DNA of 64,000 nucleotides from assembly GCA_027574665.1 (NCBI GenBank), contig CM050653.1, positions 40,994,118 through 41,058,117 on the forward strand, read 5' to 3'. The notes below the pieces were generated by a model, which searched no databases, was not told where the DNA came from, and saw nothing but the letters and a program-made list of their open reading frames with translations. This document shows, piece by piece, positions 25,910-52,620 of the stretch (position 1 is the first letter of the stretch; every line of letters starts with the position of its first letter). The stretch comes from Rhynochetos jubatus. Lineage: Eukaryota > Chordata > Aves > Eurypygiformes > Rhynochetidae. Position numbers and translations under genes: made by a program.

Positions 25910-25985
25910 ACAAAAAAACCCAGACAAAAAAAAACCAAACAAAAACACAACCAACAACAAACCCAAAAACCAAACCCCAAAACTG
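25910..25985. repeat. A/C-rich low-complexity tract
   Basis: The plus strand is almost wholly A and C in runs such as 'aaaaaccaaaccccaaaact'. On the TGFBR2 strand this is a T/G-rich tract ending about 25 nt upstream of the probable AATAAA, where U-rich upstream enhancer elements of polyadenylation sometimes lie. Confidence 0.7.
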
Positions 25986-27674
25986 TTTACAAAGCAAGTT
26001 AAGTGCTTGAAACGCTGGATATACAAGAGTATATATTGTTCACATTCCTATTTCATACATGATGTACAGGTGAAATATTCCTTAAAAGAATAAAAATTTT
26101 CCTTTACATGTAGTAGTAAAAAAACCCAACAAACCCAAAACATGTCAGTATTGTCAGGAGCTACCGGTCTCTGTTCCTTGACTGTCAGCGAGGATGGAGA
26201 AGCGAAACGGGCCGCCACAGTCCCGTTGCCCCCACGCCTCTGCCGCCTTGCCTTGTGGTGTTTTACAAAATACACACCCCCACCCTTATAAAATTTAACA
26301 TAGCATCCTCTGAATTCTGCTGTAGTTGTTGAGGTTTTAACCTGATCTCTTTAAATACTTCCGAGTGGTTTGGTAAAAAATAATAATTCCCAAAAAAAAG
26401 CAGATACAAACCCATTGTAAAAAATATTTGTCATCATAAATCTTAACTCCTATTTGAATAAGCATGATTCCTACTGACTTACACGGCCATGTCTTCTAGA
26501 GAAATATCGATGTTTGTCTGTCAAAGGTGTTTAATAAACGGCACCAGCTACACTTGTACAGGACCGGTTTGTGCTGGCTGAATGCCTAATTTCCAAGGCC
26601 GTGGGGAAAGAAGAAAGTCGAAAAAATCACTGCAAAACTCCCAAAGACAAAATTGTTAGCACTTATTAACCATATTGCTGTCGTTTACGTAGACCCAATG
26701 TGATGTCAACGTTTTAAACACTCTGGAGAGCTGAAAGAATGTAAGCAATGTCTGAAGGATCCTTTTGGAATAAATCCTCTTTCCTGGGCTTGGGGTTTTT
26801 TCCTGTTGATTGCTGACTTGCTGAGGGCAGCCCTATATGCAAGCAGCGCTGAGGGCAGGATATGCCATTAACCTGACATTGCGGCGCTTTCCCTCACCTC
26901 CAAGGTCCTCTTGCAAAAATAAAGGGACCGGCTGTTGTCTCTTACTTTTCTCTAGAAAGCGTGGAACTGTCAGACTGGTGTGTCAAGCAATTAGACATGC
27001 TGTACAGGGAAAAAACGTTTGTTCTTCCAGCAACACAACCAAGGTAGGGAAGGAAAAAAACCCCAGTACTGCCTGCACTCAGAATGCAGAGCAAATATAA
27101 AACATCTGTTTGGATTATTGCTGGCCCTGTCTTGTTTTGTATGGTTTGGGGGGTGGGGATGGGAGGAGAGGGAAACTCATCCTGCTGGTATTTTGCAACC
27201 TGCTTGCAAGCAGCATGAATTCAAAGCAATAAACATATAACATTAATGACCTCTGTATGGGAACACACGTGTGAGAGGGACCAAACCTCCTCACGCTCCT
27301 GTTCTGGAACACTGTGAGGATGTTGGGGTTAAGGTGAGAGGGCAAAGGCATCCCTGAACCTTCCAAAATGTGCTGCAGACGGGAACGCGTAGGTACAACT
27401 GCAAACCAAAACTGGCCTGTCTGCTGCGAGACTGCTCCTGCAACTGAGCAGTGCAGGGCCACAGCCGGGTGTTCACAGCACGTGCTTTGGAAGCCATCGT
27501 CTTATTGCATGTCGTTCCTACCTTTTTGGCAGAGCGCTTAGTGCACAAATGCTGGTGTCGTGCTATGCCAGTCTCCCCAGGCTCCTTCCCTAACGGGGAG
27601 GGATTTCTAATGCACCGGTAATTTCCTGGAAGCACTTCTTTTTTTAAACTCTTTTTATCAGAGCATGGCTGTTT

Positions 27675-27750
27675 ATAGATATATAGATAGATATATATAT
27701 ATACATACACACACATTTTTTATATATATATGTATATATATATAAAAATA
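27675..27750. repeat. TA/CA microsatellite in TGFBR2 3' UTR
   Basis: A compound repeat of TAGA, TA and CA units is followed by an opposing TATATATATG(TA)n run, so the transcript could fold into a TA-rich hairpin. It lies 30 nt beyond the miR-17-family site on the mRNA and may vary in length between individuals. Confidence 0.9.
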
Positions 27751-27779
27751 GCATTTTCATAGTTATATACAGGCATTAA

Positions 27780-27787
27780 TAAAGTGC
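27780..27787 (-). promoter_or_regulatory. TGFBR2: miR-17/20/93/106-family target site (8-mer)
   Basis: The gene strand reads GCACTTTA, the full 8-mer seed match (positions 2-8 plus A) for the miR-17-5p family; its first six bases also match the miR-302/372 seed. TGFBR2 is an established target of these families in mammals through a site early in the 3' UTR, and this one is about 290 nt after the stop. Function here is inferred from the match and position. Confidence 0.6.
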
Positions 27788-28072
27788 ATAATGTTATTGG
27801 CTATTTTCAAACCTCATTTCCTGAGGAAGTGCTAACATACATAGCTCCTCCTACGACATGATGCTGGCAGCCAATGCTAGGGTATGACACCAACCCCCTA
27901 GCTTTAAATTCCCACGAATTCATCTCCCTGCCTGGAGCCGGAGCTGAAAGGGAGTAATGACAGCCTCAGTCCTCCAGGAAGCAAGTCAAGGCACCGACGG
28001 AGACTTCTTCCTTTGCCAAGGTGAACCGGTTTAGGAGCGGCTTCCCTCCGCTTTGGAGCTCTCGGGTGCGCG

Positions 28073-28252
28073 CTACTTGGCGGTGGTCACGGAGCCATCT
28101 TCGGGGATCTTCTCCTCCGAACAGCTTCTTCCCGAGAGCTTGTCGTGGTGCTTGAGCTCGCTGAAGCGCTCCGCCACGCACTGCGCCGTGAGCCGGGCCT
28201 CGGGGTCGTGGTCCCAGCACTCAATGAGAGTTTCGCACACCATCTGGATGCC
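28073..28252 (-). CDS. TGFBR2: TGF-beta receptor type II, exon 7 (C-terminal)
   Basis: This terminal coding exon supplies 59 residues and stop TAG (plus-strand CTA, 28073-28075). It starts in phase 0 after a CTCTGCAG acceptor. It encodes the last part of the kinase C-lobe ('[20 protein letters not shown]', including the conserved W-D-x-D-P-E-A-R motif with the subdomain XI arginine) and then '[13 protein letters not shown]'. The short serine-rich tail ends 'EDGSVTTAK', where human ends 'EDGSLNTTK'. The exon is strikingly CpG-rich compared with the rest of the gene: about 22 CpG in 240 bp. No break is seen. Confidence 0.98.
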   Translation of the reverse strand, partial: GIQMVCETLIECWDHDPEARLTAQCVAERFSELKHHDKLSGRSCSEEKIPEDGSVTTAK

Positions 28253-44067
<15,815 letters not shown>

Positions 44068-44867
44068 CTGCCCGCTGTTAGCCAAGTCATCCACAGACAG
44101 AGACGGGTCCAGTCTCAGGGACAACCCAAAGTCACAGAGACAGCAGGTTAAATCATTTTTCACCAGGATGTTGGAACTCTTTAGGTCTCTGTGCACGATA
44201 GGTGTTTTGGGGCGACCACAGGGTGTGTGATCACTATGCAGATGGGCAATCCCTCGGGCCAAGGACCCACCCAGTTTCCAGAGGTCCTCCCAGCTGATAA
44301 TGTGCCGTGTGAGATATTCCTGCAAGTTTCCTCTGGCATGGAATGCAGTGATCAACCAGTACTGTTTACCAAGATCTGTCTTACGCTCCTCTGCTGTCAA
44401 GAACTGAAGGATGTTCTCATGCTTGAGGTTTACATCTGAAAAAATGTCTTTTTCAGTTTTCCAGGAAGCATATTCTTCATAGGGGAAAATCTTGACTGCC
44501 ACAGTTTCATACTGCTCCGACGTGTTTTGCTTCAATTTGGCTTTATACACTTCAGCAAACCTTCCTTTGCCAACAACAATATCCAGCTCGATGGGCAGCA
44601 ATTCTGTGTTGTGGTTGATGTTGTTGGCACAGGTAGAGCTGATGTCTGAGCGGTCATCATCTAACATAATGGCACAAACATCACTGCAATCCTTATGTTT
44701 CCTGGGCTTAACATTCTTCTCCCATGCCTTGTTGAGCTTTCTCTTCTTATGAGTGCGGTAGGCATAAAAGATAACAATCACAGCCACAGAAATTACCAGT
44801 AATGGGACAAGACTTATGATTGTGACTTTGGAAATTTCATCTTTCTCCTCTGGCTTATGAGGGTCAT
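44068..44867 (-). CDS. TGFBR2: TGF-beta receptor type II, exon 4 (TM and kinase)
   Basis: An 800-nt exon (phase 1 in, phase 0 out) encoding 267 residues counting the junction codon. Residues 1-14 are a charged stalk ('[14 protein letters not shown]') and 15-37 a hydrophobic transmembrane helix followed by a basic stop-transfer 'HKKRK'. The cytoplasmic juxtamembrane part leads to '[20 protein letters not shown]'. The kinase N-lobe has the glycine loop 'GKGRFAEV' (100-107) and the ATP-binding lysine in 'VAVKIF' (126). The catalytic loop 'HRDLKSSN' (226-233) and 'DFG' (246-248) follow, and the exon ends 'DDLANSGQ'. All catalytic residues are intact. The kinase part is almost identical to mammals, whereas stalk, transmembrane and juxtamembrane residues differ clearly. 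The chain joins exon 3 at a shared aspartate codon (G|AT). Confidence 0.99.
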
Positions 44868-46234
44868 CTGTAAAAAAGAACAGAAGGAGGGCATACATTA
44901 AATAATAGCTTTATGTATACAGGAAGCTGACAACAATTTTTATCAAGAATGCAAGACATGATCTCCTCCACTAACAGTAAATAATAAAAATTAACACTGC
45001 TTTCTTACCTCAAAATGTTGTTTTGGAAATAGGCCGCCACTTACCAGGACTTCCCTGTCTGCTTATTTTATAAAAAGGCAAAACTGAATGAGTAAGGACC
45101 TAATGTAATTTAATAGCTTTGTTCTTCTCTCAGGCTCTTAATACATTAGGGATGAAACCTGCACTTTTCAGAGTACAATAGCCAAAGTCTCTTGCATTTA
45201 CTCTGGCGTATTCTTGACTGATCTTCCCCTTTAACCAGTAATTACTAGAACACATTAATTTTTCTAAGAAGTGGATTGATAAATAAATAGACAAAGCAGC
45301 AATTCCCATTTGTCTAGTTATCGCTCCAGTTCCACTATATTTCAGTGGGAACCACACAAAGATATCTTCAGGAAGCCTGTCTGCACACAACTATTGCAGG
45401 CTAATACGCAGGCACAATATATATGCCTACATACATACCTGAAAACCAACACTCATTCTCATACTTAGATGTATGTGAAAGAGTGTTGCTAGACCAAATT
45501 CAAACACCTGCATGTACACCGGTATTTCAATCCTGCCGGCACGTATGACACGTGAGAATTTACCCCTCATGTACTTCTTGCATGGATTTATGTAACAGAA
45601 AACATCCTCAGTGTGTCGCTTGCTGCCTGTACACTGGCTGACCTGTTGTAAAGCAGTTGACGGTTCACTCCAAACTCCTTAGCTGGTACAGTCCAGCCAC
45701 TAACATATTCTTAGGTGGAACATGCAAGGTTAGGGAATAGAAGAACATTAGAGACATATTCTAAAGCAGGGACATGTTCTGGGAATGATACAGAACATTA
45801 TTCGAGATGCAACAGCTGCCCTATCACTTTTAGTTGTGACTCTTCTGGTTCACTTTGGGGTATTTTTTTAAGGAAGGTAAACAGTTTAGAAGAGAACACT
45901 TTTATTCTGAAAACAGATTGAGGAAGGAGGGTCAGAGTTTATCTGAACCTGATTAGATTGGACACGCAGAAATGTACTCTCCCAGCCTATTTCTTCCTTT
46001 GAGTCAGAGCAAACGTACTGTATTATCTTCCCATGATGGAGGGGATTGATTGGAAGAAGCCCTGGGAGTCTAACCTGAATGGACTAAAATAAAAGCTGCA
46101 ACCAGAGTTAAGCAAGCAGCTTGTGTTGGCAGCACGATGCTCTGCCAGACACTTACAGCAATGTCACTGGCTGAGGATCTGTGTATTGGGCCAAATAAGT
46201 CAATCAGAAAAATACAAGTTTCACAAGCTCTGAA

Positions 46235-46312
46235 GTTGCCACTACGTTAGCCACTAACCTCAGTTTCCCCTATTCTGTGCTTCTCAAAATGAAGGTAAGC
46301 AATGCTGAAAGG
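46235..46312 (+). repeat. MIR-like SINE trace
   Basis: The segment 'aacctcagtttcccctattc' followed by 'caaaatgaaggtaagcaatg' resembles the MIR core 'cctcagtttcc...aaaatggggat'. The match is short and from memory. Confidence 0.3.
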
Positions 46313-48984
46313 GGTGATGGGGAGAGCTTACGTTTAGAACAAGCAATAGATTTCACAGATAATCACTTTTCCATTGGAAACACAGTTAGCTGGCAAGCAG
46401 CAAGAGCCATCAGCTATTCAAACAGCAGGTGATGGGACATCTGAAGAGTATAGCCTTCTTTATTTGGAAGAAAGCCTGAATCCTGAACCAGGATGCGCTT
46501 CCTCAGTGTGAAAGGTTCATCAGCCAGATGTGGAGGAGGTAATTCAATCCTAGCCTCTCTCACAGGGTTTCAAGGAAGAGGAAGTGCCTTTCTAGCACTG
46601 ACATTCCCGGCTAGCACAGGTCAGTGGTGTTCACTAGCAGCAACTACAAAGAATGTATTTCCTCCATTTATGCAGAAGAACCTTTTAAACCAATCCCTTC
46701 TTCCACACCTATGCAAGCCACAAATCCTTATTCTCAAGTGATTTCCCTTGGCAACAGAACGATAGTAAATTTTGAACTTTTAAATAAAAAAAAATACTTA
46801 AAAGCTCATCAGAGATTACAGACACCCCTTCTGCTTCTCAGCGTGTTTGAGGGGGGAAAAAAACCCGTGAGTTCTTTTTGGCCCTTACTGGAGGAATATA
46901 TTTAGAAAGTCCAATGTCACTGTCAGCAAACAGACGATTTGCATTGCTTATTCCCATGTGCATTCTTTGCTCTCAGAAAATCTGCTTTATAAAGAACTTG
47001 GGAAACACCCTGGTAGAGGAGAACTGACTAGTTGTGGGATGGCTGTTGCAGAGTTTTGCCTGCAAGTAGGACAAAACTACATGAATGTAACTATGATCTC
47101 TACAATCAGATAAAATACTTTTGATGAAGGTTTGGGGTTCTGTTTTTTTTTCTTCTCCTGACCACAGGAAAGCATGATTAAAGTTTGGACTCTGCTCTTG
47201 GAACTGAGCAATATGTCATCCATATCATACAGTGTACTTCTTAACAAAGAAACTTCTTTAGGGTTCTTTAAGCCACTTCTCTTTGCCACAGAGCTGCAAT
47301 ATGTAGCCCAGATATTTGAAATACAATTTTCTGTCTAAATGAGGGAGAAAAACCCCAAGATGTATTAGCTCTTTTTTATATTTCTCCCCATGAGTCCAAG
47401 CAGTTAGAGGTAGTTGGGTGCATGTTCAGCTCTAACTGAGAAGAAACTCACCCAAAGCTGCCAGGCCTTGACTGTGATTGGTACCTGACTGAGGGTCTCC
47501 AATGAATCCTATAATGCCCTACAGCAGTCTGTATTATTTTGGCCTACAGCTGAGAAGTCTGCAGCAGACTTCGCAGCCCCTTTGGCTCTTCCTCTTTTTG
47601 CACTAGAGAAAGCCCTGCTTGTGGTGCAGGGGAATTTCTGTTGATGTTGCAAATGTCACTTGAAAAAAAGGAATGAAAAAAAGATTTAATCAAAGCAGAA
47701 GCTGAGCAGTTTGGGCACTTCCCGTGAACACTGTATCATCCTGCACCCCTGCTGCAAAGTGACACATCTGCTTTGGCACCATCCCTTGGAGAAAGCAGGG
47801 AGGCAGGAGGTGAAAAACATATGGCTGCACATCTCCATCTAAAGCAGCAGGGACGAAGAGCTCATTTTCAGTTTTTAAGACACTAGACAAGCCCCACTCA
47901 AGGCCTGGGAAGTGCAAGAATGAGCACTCAACAGGGAGAGCTGGGTGTCAGGACTGTCAAGGCTGAACCCTGAGCTTGAAAGAAGGGGACTGTGCTGCCT
48001 GCCAGCAGAATTAAAGGGGACAGCAGCAGCAAAGAGCCAGTGGCACTGAGGGTTGGTTGGAGCAAGGCACTTCAGCCTTTGACTGCTGATGTGAGCAGAA
48101 CAAAATCGGCCCTTGCAGCTAAGGTTGAGGTACTTCTCTGTTGAATTTGTGTGCAAAGTCAGGGCAGGATCAAAATTCAGAGCGTATCTGTATGTTTGCA
48201 TAGTGGCTAGCCAACATTTTCTGGCTGGACTGCAAGAATCTAAGAATAAATATGTTTATTTGCTTATAAATAAACACATATGACTCAACCTCCATAATTT
48301 CAAAAATGGGATTGCAGCTTCCTCTTTCTGAGCACGAGAATGAGCAAAACCTGGCTGCACAGGCAGGCAAGGAGATGGTTAAATGACTCAGTCTTTCAGG
48401 TTTTGCAAACGTGCTCCTAAATAACTTTCCCCACCCAGAACTATTATTTAGGCAATCAGTCCTTTCTTAAGCTTCAAAAGAGCCTATTAATATCGCATAA
48501 CAATAGAGAAGTTGAGCTAAAAGAAAGCTTCCTGTATGCGGTTTAAACTAAGCACAAGCCATCTGCACAACCCTTAATGCTACCTAAGCCTTTAGGGAAC
48601 AGGGCTCAGGTGCCAAGGAAAATGGAAACACTATGCAGCCCCTGTTCAGTCAGGAAGCTTCAAAGCACAACAGCGCTTTGCCTGCAAATTCTTCAGGGTG
48701 GGTTGGGTGCCTCTGATTGAACTTCAGTGTCACTGGACTTTGAAAACAAGAAATAAAACAATGGCAATGGAATCAGGACCCACGCTTTAATGCACAGGGC
48801 AGCAGAAATGGACAGCCCGTCCTGACAAAACTAATTCGGTGCTGGTTGTGCAAGTTCTGAAGTTGCTGCCTCTTCAGCTGCTAGTCAAACCCTTGCAGCA
48901 GGGCAAGAATATATCAGACACTGGCAGGTCTGACGTTAATCACATCGACACTGGTGTATTGCAAGCTTGTCTAATGTCTTAAAC

Positions 48985-49092
48985 ACCCCCCCAAGACACA
49001 CAGTCACAAAATACGGGCCCAGAACCAGGACTGAGATCCAGTTATTTTCCAAGCTCCTGAGACACAAAGCAGCCCTTTGAGCTAACTGGGGG
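48985..49092 (-). repeat. MIR-like SINE fragment
   Basis: The plus strand reads as a degenerate reverse complement of a tRNA-derived core-SINE: 'acacacagtcacaaaat', 'agaaccaggactgagatcca', 'aagctcctgagacacaaagc' and a closing 'gagctaactggg'. It is diverged and not assigned to a subfamily. Confidence 0.4.
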
Positions 49093-49224
49093 ACAAGTCC
49101 ATTTCACAGCAATTCTGAGGTTTCAAAGTTTGGTTTCAGTTCCATGCTGGAATGAAAACTAGCACTTTTTGAATGTTTTTGCATAAACAGAATTCTGTTC
49201 AAATGTTGCAATTTGGCAAGAGAT

Positions 49225-49335
49225 GTGAGTGCTGACTCCCCAAGCACGGAGGGGACTAGTCTGGGGTATGGGAGCTCCAAGTTCAAGTCCCAGTCTGCTG
49301 GACTCAGGGAAGAGCTTTTCATCTCTGACTATTCG
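49225..49335 (+). repeat. MIR-like SINE fragment (opposite orientation)
   Basis: 'gggactagtctggggtatgg', 'gagctccaagttcaagtccc' and 'agtctgctggactcaggg' resemble the tRNA-related part of a MIR-type SINE, including a B-box-like GTTCAAGTCC. It lies about 130 bp from the oppositely oriented fragment at 49.0 kb. Confidence 0.4.
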
Positions 49336-52229
49336 GAATCATGCAAAGTGTGTTTGAACCTTACATGTGTACCGATTTTTGGCCAAGACGCTAGGCAATA
49401 AAATATGGAAAAGTCTGCCCATCTCTTTAGCTCTACATTCTGGATGAAAACTAATTCCATAAAATGTTTCCTTTTCAGTGAAATGAAGTTCCGCTTTGAG
49501 CAACTGTTTGGGGTAACAATTTACCTCTGTTGAAGAATCCTCAACTGACAGTGGAATTCTGTAGTTCAGCATCCCATCTACCTTCCTGATTTTGGTCTTT
49601 TTAGAATTAAAATTACCTGGAAATCTTCAGCAAAACATCTTTAGATGGGAAATGTTGATTTTCAAAACAGAAACTCTGTTTCTGGCATTCCTGTGCCTGA
49701 AACCCTTGTCTTGAGAAAAAAATTGGTCTGAAAACTGATCTTTTATGTTTAAAAACTCCTGCTAATTTTCCAGGCATTGTTTTCTGAGCTTTGTGGATGA
49801 GGGTGGGCAGCTTTTTTATTAGGGAGAGGAGCATTTTCTCTTAGGAAAAAAGGTTGATTCTGCCACAAAATACTTGGAAATAATCAAACTCAAATGCTGC
49901 ACCTCAAACCAGCCTGGATTTTTTTATCTTCACAGTTTGGTGGAAACATTATCATTTTCCACCCTTTCTGGAGATGAAGGTTTTTTTTTTTTCAACTTAG
50001 TAGTTTTGTGGGGCAGGAAATCGCTTCCACCCTCCCCTCAGGTCTATGCTGAACCATCTGATGGCAGAAGACAGAGATTACTAGATTTTAAAACCAGAGT
50101 GGACTCTCTCTTGCTATCCAGTGGAAAATAAACCTTGACATTTCTCGTAGACTTTCCTGAAAGTTAAATTCCTGAGGCCAGTTCCTGAATTTGACTAGAG
50201 TTTTTTTGGACTAGGTAAACCAAGTCTGTCAAAGCCAGTAACTTGTGTTTGAGCTGTACGTCTTCATCTTTTAGTCTAAAGAGGATATTGCCTTGCATCC
50301 AAAGCACAGTATCTGCTGCAGCAGCCTCCTGGAGAGACACTAGCCCTGGTAGTTTGCAGGTCTGCCTGGCCTGCTGTAGGGGCTCAAGGATGATAGAAGT
50401 GACAAGGTAAAGCCATCTCTAGAACCTGTTTCTAAAGTTTTCTAAAGCACTGCCATCCTCATAACTCAGAATCTGGGCTTGATCTTTTTGTTATTTGCCA
50501 GCCTGAAAGTTGGCAAACAAGACCCAGCCCTTAGGGTCATCGCAGGCCATTCCCCAGTGCCTCTTTTCCTGAGGGCTAGCGAGGCAAAGGTATGAGCAGT
50601 TTTGGAGAGCTGTGGCAAACTCAGCACTGCTCTCCCCTGGGGGTCAGCAGCTTTGCCTGTGGTGAAGCTGCCCACGATCGGGTGATCAGGACTCAAGACA
50701 TCTTTGTTATACCCAGGGAAAATCCCCAGTCACGCGACCCAGTTACGTCTGTTACGTGGTGGAAGAGTTGCGCATGTGCATCTGTCACCTGACGGGAATG
50801 GCTGCATCTTAGTCAGGGGGGCTGAAGGCAGGCAACTTGATTGCCTCTGGGTGCCTTACTTCAGTGAAAGGCTGGGCAGCAATGACTCAATGGATATTTT
50901 ATCTACTGTAAGCAGAATTTCATTTTTCAACTGATTACCAAGTATGCTGTTTGGCACCCAGGAGGGTTCAGAAAGTCTTAAACTCTAAGACAGAACAAAC
51001 AGTTTGTTGCTGTTTTATTCCCTCACTGCTGGATAGAAAGTGCAATTCCTTGTTTTGCTGGCACAGCACCCATTTGTTTAAAATCTCCCACCCCTGGATG
51101 CATTCCCTTCTTATCTCTCCCATTCTGGCAGGTCACTTCACTATGTACACATCGCATGTCTCACACATTTTGACCTCTGTAGCTGAGCTTTCCTACTCAG
51201 CAATATGAAAGCCAACATATTCTAACTTTACATGATGTGACTGTGTTTCTGTGATACATGCCTCAGTTACACAACTCTGTGTCTGCTGCTGTTTGCTGGT
51301 GGTTTTCTGGAACAAATCAATCTCCCCATTTTCAATATGTTCCAACAGATGCCACACATTAACCACTATTTTCATTCTCAGCCTGAGTTTCACCCCTCCA
51401 ACCTTTCCCAAAATATTATGTTGCCAGTGTTAGTTACAGTTTGTTTCTGTCTGTAATTATTAAAGTCTCTTCCATGACAACCTGATAAAAGGTTGGCCAC
51501 ATTCCCACACCTATTAAGTTCTCAAGTGATGCAAATTGTAACAAATATGCCGACCAGACTGGAAGAGCTCTTCCTAGTTTGTTTTTACACAAATCTGTAA
51601 CTGAGCCCTGCATGGTTATTTTTCTAGGAAGCAAACAATATAAATAATACAGAGCAAAACAAAATTTCGGCTTCTTTTGCCTCTTTCCATTCTATTTCCT
51701 TTCAATCCCACTAAGTGAATCAGACATTCAGTATTAGACAGCCTCTCCTTTGGTTACACACAGCTGCAGGCATTGGGTGGGACTCTGACTGCAAATACCT
51801 AAGAGGAAACATAGAGAACAGTGCCAATATACAAGCGGTGAGAGGCTCTGCGCAACGTTACGCAATGCTACTGACCTCTTTTATGGGGCAGCTGGAAGAC
51901 AGTTACCTTCTGAACATGTTAGTTGGATAACAGAAAAACAGATTAATGAAAGCCTTTGTTAAAATCCACTTGGAAGCAGTCCAGCTGTAATCATCTCCCT
52001 TCTGCTGTTCCTTGAGCACTGGACAACTCATCACATGAGTATTTATGGCCTGGCAGCTGTTTGTGCACAGGTTTAAGTCTGCTCTTAAGTTTGAGATCCT
52101 TCTATGTAGTCAAGTAAAATCACTAGTGCTTTGACTCTAGTAAGGAGAGGAAGAGGAGAGAAAGAAAGGAAAAGACAGGGGCAACATGTTAGAGACAAGT
52201 GAGAGATACCAAGTTAAGGAAATTCCAAA

Positions 52230-52620
52230 ACATTATCCGTATCTCCTGCGATCTAGGCACAGGACAAGGCATCACGCAGGCATGCTTGCGGTGGGTCAGG
52301 CATCGGAATAATACCGCATCTCCCAGGTAACAGCTGTACACAGTGAGCAGTCACAGCGCTGATGCGCTGCAAATCCACAGGCTGTAATTCAATTGGGCGA
52401 ATGACTCAGCCACAACTGATTAATCAAACACTTCCATTTCTTACACTCTCAATTAGCAAACTTAGTAAACCCATGATCAATGTGAAGATTGTTAGCAGCA
52501 CAACACCCTTCCCCAATTAGCTTCATTATTCACATTAACTCTTGCTGACCTGTCAGTCATCTCTATCACTGACGTTTTGACGTTTGAAGGCAACTGTTTG
52601 GGTTATTCAGATAATTGTTA
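52230..52620. promoter_or_regulatory. Candidate conserved non-coding element
   Basis: This roughly 390-bp stretch has no repeat signature and a high density of plausible binding sites. These include ATGACTCAGC (AP-1/MAF/NRF2 type, 52401-52410), CAATTAG and TTAATC homeodomain cores, GACCTGTCAGTCA (MEIS/TGIF type) and the pair TGACGTTTTGACGTTT (half-CREs). Its texture is that of deeply conserved vertebrate enhancers. Conservation itself cannot be judged from one sequence. Confidence 0.3.

Larger units (their letters stand above)
25862..28072 (-). other. TGFBR2: TGFBR2 3' UTR
   Basis: About 2.2 kb of AT-rich sequence runs from the stop codon to the probable poly(A) signal with no splice-like gap or other gene. 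It contains a miR-17-family 8-mer about 290 nt after the stop, a TA/CA microsatellite, a short GC-rich patch near 26200-26250 and a T/G-rich tract near its end. It is inferred from the absence of an earlier AATAAA; shorter isoforms using variant signals are possible. Confidence 0.65.
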
